DNA of 35,212 nucleotides from CADEED01 sp035995425 (GTDB lineage Bacteria > Pseudomonadota > Gammaproteobacteria > Steroidobacterales > Steroidobacteraceae), in assembly GCA_035995425.1 (NCBI GenBank), contig DASYKM010000154.1:1-35212 (forward strand), given 5' to 3'. Of this stretch, positions 24,917-32,503 are shown piece after piece. A program made the translations under genes and the position numbers. Each line of letters begins with the position of its first letter. The stretch's first letter is position 1. The notes under the pieces were generated by a model. That model was not told the origin of the DNA. It worked only from the letters and a program-made list of their open reading frames with translations, and searched no databases.

Positions 24917-24953
24917 ATGTGTATTAGTACAACTATACACATGATCGAGTCAA
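24917..24953 (-). promoter_or_regulatory. Promoter with palindromic YtrA-type operator
   Basis: ATGTGTAT (24917-24924), ten bases, ATACACAT (24935-24942): a perfect inverted repeat of the TGTGTA-N-TACACA kind known for YtrA regulators. On the minus strand a -35 TTGACT (24953-24948) and a -10 TACTAA (24929-24924) with an 18-bp spacer straddle it, so a bound repressor would block RNA polymerase. The expected transcript starts about 20 bases before the regulator's TTG. Confidence 0.72.
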
Positions 24954-24994
24954 CTGCCCGTCCAGTACCGATGTGACCGGAATGGACCCTTGTA

Positions 24995-25047
24995 AAAATG
25001 GTGGAAAGGGAGGGAATCGAACCCTCGACCCCGGCATTACGAGTGCC
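24995..25047 (-). pseudogene. Truncated tRNA-Met 3' fragment with altered anticodon
   Basis: 53 bp match 27117-27169 with one difference. On the minus strand the fragment covers the encoded CCA, acceptor 3' strand, T-arm, variable loop, 3' anticodon strand and the anticodon loop. The 5' half of the tRNA is missing and replaced by unrelated sequence, so no cloverleaf forms. The single change turns anticodon CAT into CGT. It is a remnant of duplication or of site-specific integration at the tRNA 3' end. The rest of 24954-25331, apart from the dispersed repeat, shows no gene. Confidence 0.85.
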
Positions 25048-25059
25048 CCCAAACGACCA

Positions 25060-25112
25060 AGCGAACTTTAGCAATCAATCACTTGCCGCGAGCGGCCGTT
25101 GCTGAACATCCG
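25060..25112 (+). repeat. 53-bp dispersed direct repeat, right copy
   Basis: Same orientation as 20405-20457, with three differences. It begins 13 bp after the tRNA fragment. The sequence between this copy and the GT51 gene end (25113-25331) has no convincing gene; the open frames there lack start signals. Confidence 0.85.
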
Positions 25113-25331
25113 CACCGAGCACCACTGAGCAGAGCTGGCCACGCAAAAGTCCCGCATCGAATCCCCCTGATTGGAAATCTCAGCCCTGCCGGTCGCTCGC
25201 TGACGTTGACTCCGACTGCGTAGATAGGCATGGGGCGCTGCGCAGAGTGGCGTGAATAGTCCGCCCAACAAGCCACCAGAGATGGCGGGGTGCCCTGCCA
25301 GCGAATCAGGGAGCCGCGCGCGTTGAGCGAA

Positions 25332-27023
25332 TCATCCGGCCGGCCTCCCGCCGGCAACGACGATGAGCTCGCTGAGCGCTCGCTGATATTCCTCCTCTCC
25401 AATCGCATCGACGGACCGCAGCTTTGCCAGCAGGTTGTCGATCAGCAATCGCAGACCAGGCCCGGGCGTGCCGCGCGCGAATGAGCGCTGGTACTTGATC
25501 GGTCCTGGGATGATCGCGACCAGGAAGGCCATCTGGGCCGGCGTCAGCGCCTCGGGTTCGCACCCGAAATAGTGGTGGGCCGCGGGCCGCAGTCCCCGCA
25601 GCTCCGGTCCCCACTCGATGATGTTCAGGTAGATCTCGAGGATACGATCCTTGCCGAGCGCCGACTCGAGCAGGAACGTAATCGCCAGTTCCTGCAGCTT
25701 GCGTCCGACCTCCTTGTCACGCGACAGGAACAGGTTCTTGGCCAACTGCTGGGTAATTGTCGAAGCGCCGCGTGCCGCGCCCCCGCGCGACCAGTTCGTG
25801 AGCAGCGCGGAGGGTAGTTCGCGAAGGTCGATGCCCCGATGCCCGTAGAAGCCCGCGTCTTCAGCAAGCAGCAGAGTGCGCACGAACAGTGGCGGAACGT
25901 CCTGCAGGGCGATGAAGTCGGGGGATGAAGGCGAGACATCGATGGGCCGTTGCGGGCCGAGTCCGCTGTCGGAGTGGAAAACAAAGTCGCCGCGCAGTCG
26001 CGAAATCGCCGGCGGCATCCGGCGTGGCGGACTGAAGTCTATCTTCTGGCTCACCGCGAGAGCGGCAGGCTCTGCCGGACTTCCGCGCACACCCACTTCT
26101 ATCGTGGCCGATCCAAGATCATGGCTGCCGCCGGGCGCCATTCCCAGGCTTTCGGGCACCGAGAGGCCGGCTGCGCCCAGCAGCCGACCGAACTCCAGCT
26201 GCCGAACGCCGAGCGCGAGATCGACTGTCGGATTGGTGTCGATGTCGCGCAGCGTGATCGAGCCCGACAGGTCCGCGCCGGCCAACGTTCCGTGGACCTC
26301 GGGGATTTCGATCGTGCCCTTGGCACGCTGCAAGTCGCCGTCGAATCGCAGGGTCACGTCCGTTGCATCGCCGAGCTGTGGTTCGTCGCCGTCGTTGTCC
26401 GCCAGCGCTCCGAATCGCGCACCGCGCGCGCCGATGTCGACGTGGAAACGGAGCGCATCGGTGCTCGACTGTAGATTCACGCTGCCGTCCGCGGTACCAC
26501 CATCGAGGAGCGGATAACCTTCGCGCCGCACCTCGAGCAGGCGGCCGATGTCGAGCCCCTTCGCCTCGACGTTCCACCCTTTGCTCACCGAATCCGCTTG
26601 CTGGCGAATTGACAGGCCTGCCTGTGGTTCTATCAGCGTGAGTTGGAAATCCTCGCCGCGAATCCCCGTCACATACCATGCAGTGATTGGCGAGCTGACC
26701 TTCAGGCCTGCTGGGCCGACTAGATTGGCCGCCTGAACTGCGAGTCGCAGGCGGCCGGAATACGTGGCTGCAATCATGTCGGCATGCAGTCGCACTCCAT
26801 GGCCGAGATCGAGATCGAAGCCTGTAAGGCGCAAAAGCGGCCATACGCCGACGCGAACCGAACCGATTCGACAAACCATTCCATGGCGTACGGCTGAGGA
26901 CTCGATTCGCTCGCGGACCGCGCGCTCGAGCATGGGTTTCAGCAACACCGCGGCCAGACTTGCGACCAGCGCGGCGGCGATTGCTCCTGCGAGCCACCTT
27001 CGTCCGCGGGTTCCAAACGACAT
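25332..27023 (-). CDS. AsmA-like domain fused to GT51 peptidoglycan glycosyltransferase
   Basis: 563 aa from ATG 27023; a GTG at 27041 is in frame and neither has a clear ribosome-binding site. An N-terminal membrane anchor (about 8-30) is followed by about 300 residues resembling AsmA/DUF748 beta-rich proteins. After these comes a GT51 domain (about 375-545) with all family motifs: LLLAEDAGFYGHRG (catalytic E388), GASTITQQLAKNLFLS, RKLQELAI and KDRILEIYLNIIEWG. There is no transpeptidase domain, so it would be a monofunctional glycan-strand polymerase acting in the periplasm. It lies just downstream of tRNA-Met on the same strand and between the two copies of the tRNA 3' end. Confidence 0.88.
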   Translation of the reverse strand: MSFGTRGRRWLAGAIAAALVASLAAVLLKPMLERAVRERIESSAVRHGMVCRIGSVRVGVWPLLRLTGFDLDLGHGVRLHADMIAATYSGRLRLAVQAANLVGPAGLKVSSPITAWYVTGIRGEDFQLTLIEPQAGLSIRQQADSVSKGWNVEAKGLDIGRLLEVRREGYPLLDGGTADGSVNLQSSTDALRFHVDIGARGARFGALADNDGDEPQLGDATDVTLRFDGDLQRAKGTIEIPEVHGTLAGADLSGSITLRDIDTNPTVDLALGVRQLEFGRLLGAAGLSVPESLGMAPGGSHDLGSATIEVGVRGSPAEPAALAVSQKIDFSPPRRMPPAISRLRGDFVFHSDSGLGPQRPIDVSPSSPDFIALQDVPPLFVRTLLLAEDAGFYGHRGIDLRELPSALLTNWSRGGAARGASTITQQLAKNLFLSRDKEVGRKLQELAITFLLESALGKDRILEIYLNIIEWGPELRGLRPAAHHYFGCEPEALTPAQMAFLVAIIPGPIKYQRSFARGTPGPGLRLLIDNLLAKLRSVDAIGEEEYQRALSELIVVAGGRPAG

Positions 27024-27120
27024 CGCCGCAGGATGCCACACCCGGACAGCGGACCGGCTGGCGGGGGTCCGGCCACACTCGGCGTCGATCAGGTCCGCTT
27101 AAGTTCGTCGCTTTGGAAAA

Positions 27121-27197
27121 TGGTGGAAAGGGAGGGAATCGAACCCTCGACCCCGGCATTATGAGTGCCGTGCTCTAACCAGCTGAGCTACCTTTCC
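27121..27197 (-). tRNA. tRNA-Met (CAT), elongator type
   Basis: 77 nt, with encoded CCA. Acceptor stem GGAAAGG/CCTTTCC, D-arm GCTCAGCTGGTTAGAGC, anticodon stem CGGCA/TGCCG around loop CTCATAA, variable GGGTC, T-arm GAGGG-TTCGATT-CCCTC. Anticodon CAT with a G1-C72 pair and a D-arm and anticodon loop like the elongator tRNA-Met. A tRNA-Ile2 (lysidine-modified CAT) is the alternative and cannot be excluded by eye. Confidence 0.93.
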
Positions 27198-27230
27198 ACA
27201 CGCCCGAATCGCCATTGCGAAGGGGCCGCG

Positions 27231-27259
27231 ATTCTCCCGGCGGCCCGCGCCACTGTCAA
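27231..27259 (-). promoter_or_regulatory. Promoter of tRNA-Met gene
   Basis: On the minus strand a perfect TTGACA (27259-27254), 17-bp spacer, and GAGAAT (27236-27231), followed by a GC-rich discriminator GCGGCCCC. That discriminator is typical of growth-rate and stringent control of stable RNA. The transcript would start about 27 nt before the tRNA. Confidence 0.7.
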
Positions 27260-27291
27260 GGCAATTGCTACGAAAACAATGGCTTAGCAGA

Positions 27292-27311
27292 GGCGGCAAC
27301 ATCTTGCCGCC
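27292..27311. promoter_or_regulatory. Perfect 8-bp hairpin in divergent tRNA/kinase intergenic region
   Basis: GGCGGCAA-CATC-TTGCCGCC. It lies between the tRNA promoter and the kinase gene, with no T-run on either strand. It may be part of the kinase leader or a protein-binding site. No convincing kinase promoter was found in 27312-27457. Confidence 0.35.
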
Positions 27312-27457
27312 CAGAGGCCTGTCAACACCTGGCAAAAGCGCTCATCAGGGCTGGGATACAGCTCTCAATTCACCCGCGGTCGAATCAAGAGTTGGCGGAA
27401 TCAAGCCGATAGGCCTCATGGGGCGCTCTCGGTCGGGCGCCAGGATGAGTACCGCCC

Positions 27458-30277
27458 ATGAACAGGCTGCAATTCGCACACCTGCCGTTACGAACGAAGC
27501 TCGTCGCCGCCAGCGCGCTGACGGCGTCGATTGCTCTATTGATTGCGGCCATCACGCAAGGCATCTCCTCGTATTGGTTCAGCCACAGCGAGGCTTACGA
27601 ACATCTGAACGCGGTGGCGCGGGTCATCGCGGGTCGCAGCACCTCGGCCATCCAGAGCCAGGATTTCAGCCAGGCCGAAGCACTGGTCAGCGCGTTGCGC
27701 GTCGAACCCAACGTCGAAGAGGCGCTGCTCATCGATTCGCAGAAGCGCGTGCTCATGCACTACGCCGGCAGCAAGACGCTGCTCATGGGAACCACCGGCG
27801 GCGAGCTCTCGCCCATCCAGAAATGGCAGCAGCAAGCCATCGAGAGCGGCACGCACCAGCATCGTTTCGACGGCCTGACGGCACTTCACCTGGTCTATCC
27901 GATCACCGACAACGGCAAGCTCATCGGCCATCTGTACGTGCGCGCCAACCTGCTCGAGCTCAAGGAGGCGATGCTGGTCCAGCTCGCCATCCTGCTCGGC
28001 AGCTCGGTGGCGGCCTTCGCTCTGGCCTATCTACTAGCGCGGCGCGTGCAGCGGCAGATCGCAGCTCCACTGCTCAACCTGGTGGACACGATGCAGGCGG
28101 CCGAGCGCGGCGATTATTCCAAACGCGCAGACGTCACCTCGGACGACGAAATCGGCACGCTGATGCGCGGCTTCAACGTCATGCTCGGCCAGGTCGAAAC
28201 CCGCGAGCAGGAGCTGGCGCGGCAACACGAGTTGCTCGAGGGCCAGGTGGTCGAACGCACCAAGAGCCTCGCCGAAGCCAACAAGACGCTGCGCCAGGCC
28301 ATGAACGACAGCGTCGAAGCCTGTCGCACGGCCGAAGCCGCCAGCAAGGCCAAGAGTGAATTCCTCGCGCGCATGTCGCACGAGATCCGCACACCGATGA
28401 ACGGCGTGCTCGGCATGACCGAGCTGCTGCTCGATTCGAAGCTCGATCCGCGCCAGCGCCGCTTCGCCGCGACCATTCAGAGCTCGGCCGATGCTCTGCT
28501 GGCCATCATCAACGACATTCTCGATTTCTCGAAGATCGAGGCCGGCCGCCTGCGCCTCGAGGCGCAGGACCTCGACATCCGCCAGGTAATCGAAGAGGTC
28601 ATCGACCTCTTCGCCCAGCGTGCGCATCAGAAAGGCATCGAGCTGCTGCTCGACATCGATCCCTACCTGCATCGCTGGGCCACGGGCGATGAGCTGCGCA
28701 TCCGCCAGATCCTCATGAACCTGGTGTCGAATGCGCTCAAGTTCACCGCCAGCGGTCACGTGCTGATTCGTGCCCGTGGCGTCAACCCTTCTGAAACTCA
28801 CGTGTCGCTGGTGATCGACGTGGTCGACACTGGCACCGGCATTCTTCCCGAGAACCAGGCGGCGATCTTCGACGCCTTCGTGCAGGAAGACGGCTCCACC
28901 ACGCGCCGCTTCGGCGGCACGGGGCTGGGGCTCGCGATCAGCCGGCAGCTCGCGACGCTCATGGGCGGCGACATCACAGTAGTCAGTCAGCCGGGCGTGG
29001 GTTCGACGTTCTCGCTGGCGGTCACGCTGCCCGCGGCGCCGGCCATCGCCGCGGACGTCACGCAGGGACTGATGCTGGCGCCCGGAACCCGCGTGCTGGT
29101 CGTGGATGACAGCACGATCAACGTCGAGATTCTCGCCTCGCAGCTCGAAGCCTGGGGCTTCGTGGTCACGACCGCGGCCAGCGCCATGGAAGCGCAGGCA
29201 CATCTGAATGCCATGCAGGCGTCGAACACGCTGCCGAAGATCATCGTGCTCGACTGGCACATGCCCGAGCAGAACGGCGTCGACTGGTTGTTAGGCGTCC
29301 GACGCCGCAGCGAATGGAAGTCGATCCCCGCCATCATGGTGAGCTCGGTCGCCGATGACCTGGAAGTCGCGCTGGCGACGCAGCTTGCACCGATGCGCCG
29401 TCTCGCCAAGCCGGTGCGCCAGAGCATGTTGCGCCGCGCGCTGCACGAAGCGTTGCAGGCCATTCCGTTCCATGAAATGAGCTCGGCCCCCGCCATGCTC
29501 GCACCGGAGAACGAACCCGTGCTCGATCACCTCTCGGTCCTCCTGGTCGAGGACAACATGGTCAACCGCACCCTCGCACTCGAAATGCTGCAGCGGCTCG
29601 GCTGCGACGCGATGCACGCCGGCAACGGCGTCGAGGCGCTGGACGCGCTCGACAAGCAGGAATTCGACGTGGTCCTCATGGACTGCCAGATGCCGGTCAT
29701 GGACGGCTTCATCGCCACGCGCAAGCTGCGCGAACGCGAGGTTGCCAAAAAGCTCGAACCGACGCGCGTCGTGGCGCTCACCGCCAACGCGCTGGCCGGC
29801 GATCGCGAAGCCTGCCTCGCGGCCGGCATGAACGACTACCTCGCCAAGCCCTTCACGCTCGCGCAGCTGCGCAACATCCTGCTGCCTAGCAAGGTGTCGC
29901 GTTCGGCGGCTAACAAGGTGACGCTCGATCATTCGGCCATCGAGGCGGTGCGCCAGCTCGATCCGGACGGCCAGGACCGCCTGCTGTCGCGCCTGATCGC
30001 CCTCTATCGCGACGACTCCTCGCAGTTGCTGGCCGACATGGAGAACGGCCTCAAGGTCGGCGATGCCGAAGTCGTGGCCCGCGCCGCGCACACGCTGAAG
30101 AGCTCGAGCGCCAATCTCGGCGCGACCAACGTTGCCGCCATCGCCCGGCTCATCGAAACCTCCGCGCGCACCGGCGACATCGCCGACCTGCCCGGCTCCA
30201 TGACCAAGCTGCGCGCGCAGCGAACTGTCGCGTTGTCCGAGCTCGAAGCGCTCGACAACTCCTCCAAGGTCGCCTGA
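27458..30277 (+). CDS. Hybrid sensor histidine kinase with two REC domains and HPt
   Basis: 939 aa. TM1 (about 13-35), a periplasmic CHASE8-like sensor (about 36-165), TM2 (about 168-190) and HAMP (about 190-245). Then a coiled linker, HisKA with H308 (MSHEIRTPMNG), HATPase with VSNALKFT and GTGLGLAIS, REC1 with D599 (IIVLDWHMP), REC2 with D742 (VLMDCQMPVMDG) and an HPt domain with H878 (AHTLKSSSANLG). This is a BarA/ArcB-like phosphorelay in one chain but with an extra receiver. REC1 keeps the acidic pocket and the Lys (LAKPVRQ), so it need not be a pseudo-receiver. Signal unknown. The next gene starts one base after its stop and encodes a REC-GGDEF-EAL protein, the likely phosphoryl acceptor. 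Confidence 0.93.
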   Translation: MNRLQFAHLPLRTKLVAASALTASIALLIAAITQGISSYWFSHSEAYEHLNAVARVIAGRSTSAIQSQDFSQAEALVSALRVEPNVEEALLIDSQKRVLMHYAGSKTLLMGTTGGELSPIQKWQQQAIESGTHQHRFDGLTALHLVYPITDNGKLIGHLYVRANLLELKEAMLVQLAILLGSSVAAFALAYLLARRVQRQIAAPLLNLVDTMQAAERGDYSKRADVTSDDEIGTLMRGFNVMLGQVETREQELARQHELLEGQVVERTKSLAEANKTLRQAMNDSVEACRTAEAASKAKSEFLARMSHEIRTPMNGVLGMTELLLDSKLDPRQRRFAATIQSSADALLAIINDILDFSKIEAGRLRLEAQDLDIRQVIEEVIDLFAQRAHQKGIELLLDIDPYLHRWATGDELRIRQILMNLVSNALKFTASGHVLIRARGVNPSETHVSLVIDVVDTGTGILPENQAAIFDAFVQEDGSTTRRFGGTGLGLAISRQLATLMGGDITVVSQPGVGSTFSLAVTLPAAPAIAADVTQGLMLAPGTRVLVVDDSTINVEILASQLEAWGFVVTTAASAMEAQAHLNAMQASNTLPKIIVLDWHMPEQNGVDWLLGVRRRSEWKSIPAIMVSSVADDLEVALATQLAPMRRLAKPVRQSMLRRALHEALQAIPFHEMSSAPAMLAPENEPVLDHLSVLLVEDNMVNRTLALEMLQRLGCDAMHAGNGVEALDALDKQEFDVVLMDCQMPVMDGFIATRKLREREVAKKLEPTRVVALTANALAGDREACLAAGMNDYLAKPFTLAQLRNILLPSKVSRSAANKVTLDHSAIEAVRQLDPDGQDRLLSRLIALYRDDSSQLLADMENGLKVGDAEVVARAAHTLKSSSANLGATNVAAIARLIETSARTGDIADLPGSMTKLRAQRTVALSELEALDNSSKVA

Positions 30278-30278
30278 C

Positions 30279-32474
30279 GTGCACATGAGCGGGGGAACAC
30301 CGATCCACGTCCTCATCGTCGACGATGATGCGGGGTCGCGCCTGCTCATGCGGCGGGCGCTCGAGCGCAGCGGCTTCGTGATCTCCGAAGCCGCGGATGG
30401 CACCGCGGCGGTCGCCGCGGTCGAAGCCGGCGAGTGCAACGCCGTGCTGATGGATGTGGAAATGCCGTCGATGAACGGCTACGAGGCATGCAAGAAAATT
30501 CGTGCGCGCCCGGGCGGCGCGCATTTGCCCATCATGATGGTCACCGGCCGCGACGACGTGGCCTCGATCAACCAGTCATACCAGGCTGGCGCCACGGACT
30601 TCCTTGCCAAGCCCATCAACTGGAACCTGTTAGGCCATCGCGTGCAGTACCTGGTGCGCGGCGGGCGCCTGGTGCAGGAGCTCGAAGAGAGCGAAGGTCG
30701 CCAGCGCGCCATGCTCGACGCCCTGCCCGACTTGCTGCTGGTCGTCGATGCCCACGACCGCATCGTCGATCGCCTGGGCGCCACTGACAATCATCCTTTC
30801 CTCAACGGCGGCATGAAGCTCGAGCAGAAGCTCGCCGAGCTGGTCAATGGCGACGCGGCGCGCGCCATTGCGCATGCGCTCGACGACTGCCGCGTGCGCA
30901 ACGAGCGCACGGAAGTGGAATTCGAGTGCATCCGCGACGGCGTCGAGCGGCGCTTCGAGACGCGCATCGTGCCCTACGACCGCGGCCGCCTGCTGCTGGT
31001 GTTGCGCGACGTGACCGAGCGGCATCGCGCCGCGAATCGCATTCGTGAGCTGGCGTTCTTCGATCCGCTGACGCAACTACCGAACCGCCAGTACCTGCTG
31101 CAGTTGCTCGAAGAGGCGCGCCGCGAAGCGGCCACCACCGGTGAACGATTCGCGGTGGTGCGCATCAACCTCGACCAGTTCAAACGCATCAACGACAGCA
31201 TCGGCCATGGTGCCGGTGACGCGCTGCTGCAGGCCGTGGCGCTGCGCCTCGGCACGTTCCTCAAGCTGGAGCGCGATGGCGCGGTCACCATGCCACTCGC
31301 GCGCCTGGCCGGCGATGAGTTCGCGGTGGCGATCCGGCATCTGCAATCCGATGCGGATGTGCAGAGCGCCATCAACAACATCACAGCCGCGTTCGCCTCG
31401 CCCTACCTGATCCGCCATCGCGACTTCTTCGTGACCTGCACCATCGGCATCGCGATCTTTCCCGATCACGGCAGTTTCGCCGATGAGCTGCTGCGCACCG
31501 CGGGTCTCGCGCTGCACGAGGCAAAGACCTCCGGTGGCAACCGCGGCGTCATCTACAGCGAGCACATGCGCGCGCGCTCGGTGGCGCGCCTGGAGCTGGA
31601 AACCGAACTGCGGCGCGCGCTCGAACAGAACGAGCTGTTCCTCGTCTATCAACCGCAGATCGAGGTGGCCTCGGGCCGCATCGCCAGTGTCGAAGCGCTG
31701 GTGCGCTGGCGCCATCCGACGCGCGGCATCGTGCCTCCGGATGAATTCATTCCCGTGGCCGAAGAGTCCGGCCTCATCGTGCCGCTCTCGGACCTGGTGA
31801 TGCGCCAGGCGCTCAAGCAGATCTCCGAGTGGTGGCAACAGGGCTGCCGCGATTTGCGCGTCGCAGTCAACGTGTCGGGCGCGCAATTCGAAGCCCCGGG
31901 ATTCCCGGACTGGGTGTTCGCTCACCTCGACGAAGCCGGCCTTCCTGGAGCCTGCCTCGAGCTGGAGATCACCGAGAGCCTGTTGATGGTCGACGAAACC
32001 GCCGCGGCGCTTGCGGTGCGCGCCGTGCGCGAGCTCGGTGTCCACGTGGCCATCGACGACTTCGGCACCGGCTACTCATCGCTCGCCTACCTCAAGCACT
32101 TCCCCATCGAGGCGCTGAAGATCGACCGCTCATTCGTCGCCGACCTCGGCCGCGATTCCAACGACGCCGCGATCTGCGCCGCCATCATCGCCATGGGCCG
32201 GCAGTTGGGCCTGAAGATCGTGGCCGAAGGCGTGGAGACCAAGGAACAGCTGGAGTTCCTGGCCACGCACGGCTGCACGCTCGCGCAGGGCTTCTACATC
32301 GCCCGGCCGGTCGAAGCGCCGGAGATGGCCAAACTACTGCGGATTGGTGAAGACGCCACGGCGATCATCCAGATCGCCGTGCCGTCCGCCAAGAGGCCCG
32401 GCACCGACGTGCCGCTGGCCGACTACGAAGCCGAGATGCTGATCAAGGCGAGTCGTAGTACGCGCGCGAAATGA
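30279..32474 (+). CDS. Response regulator with GGDEF and EAL domains (c-di-GMP turnover)
   Basis: 731 aa. REC domain (1-125) with D59 (VLMDVEMPSMNG) and Lys in FLAKPIN; a PAS-like segment (about 140-245); GGDEF (about 255-425) with active-site form AGDEF (344-348); EAL (about 435-690) with EALVRW (472-477), ELEITES, IDDFGTGYSSL and AEGVET. The EAL side has all usual metal ligands and should hydrolyse c-di-GMP; the AGDEF variant is often still active as a cyclase. GTG 30279 has AAGGT eight bases upstream; ATG 30285 is possible. It is in an operon with, and probably phosphorylated by, the preceding hybrid kinase. Confidence 0.93.
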   Translation: MHMSGGTPIHVLIVDDDAGSRLLMRRALERSGFVISEAADGTAAVAAVEAGECNAVLMDVEMPSMNGYEACKKIRARPGGAHLPIMMVTGRDDVASINQSYQAGATDFLAKPINWNLLGHRVQYLVRGGRLVQELEESEGRQRAMLDALPDLLLVVDAHDRIVDRLGATDNHPFLNGGMKLEQKLAELVNGDAARAIAHALDDCRVRNERTEVEFECIRDGVERRFETRIVPYDRGRLLLVLRDVTERHRAANRIRELAFFDPLTQLPNRQYLLQLLEEARREAATTGERFAVVRINLDQFKRINDSIGHGAGDALLQAVALRLGTFLKLERDGAVTMPLARLAGDEFAVAIRHLQSDADVQSAINNITAAFASPYLIRHRDFFVTCTIGIAIFPDHGSFADELLRTAGLALHEAKTSGGNRGVIYSEHMRARSVARLELETELRRALEQNELFLVYQPQIEVASGRIASVEALVRWRHPTRGIVPPDEFIPVAEESGLIVPLSDLVMRQALKQISEWWQQGCRDLRVAVNVSGAQFEAPGFPDWVFAHLDEAGLPGACLELEITESLLMVDETAAALAVRAVRELGVHVAIDDFGTGYSSLAYLKHFPIEALKIDRSFVADLGRDSNDAAICAAIIAMGRQLGLKIVAEGVETKEQLEFLATHGCTLAQGFYIARPVEAPEMAKLLRIGEDATAIIQIAVPSAKRPGTDVPLADYEAEMLIKASRSTRAK

Positions 32475-32475
32475 T

Positions 32476-32503
32476 GTGAGATCCGGATGGGCGGGGATCA
32501 CAC
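32476..32503. terminator. Convergent hairpin between EAL gene and ychF
   Basis: GTGAGATCC (32476-32484) and GGATCACAC (32495-32503) form a 9-bp stem with one mismatch. It overlaps the ychF stop codon and follows the GGDEF-EAL stop by one base. It may end transcripts from both sides; no T-run is present. Confidence 0.35.

Noticed and set aside
24995..25047. Second functional tRNA, apparent anticodon CGT (Thr)
   Set aside because: The 5' half, D-arm and acceptor 5' strand are missing, so no cloverleaf can form.
25068..25408. Minus-strand open frames between the tRNA fragment and the GT51 end
   Set aside because: No start signal, composition like non-coding DNA, and they run across the dispersed repeat.
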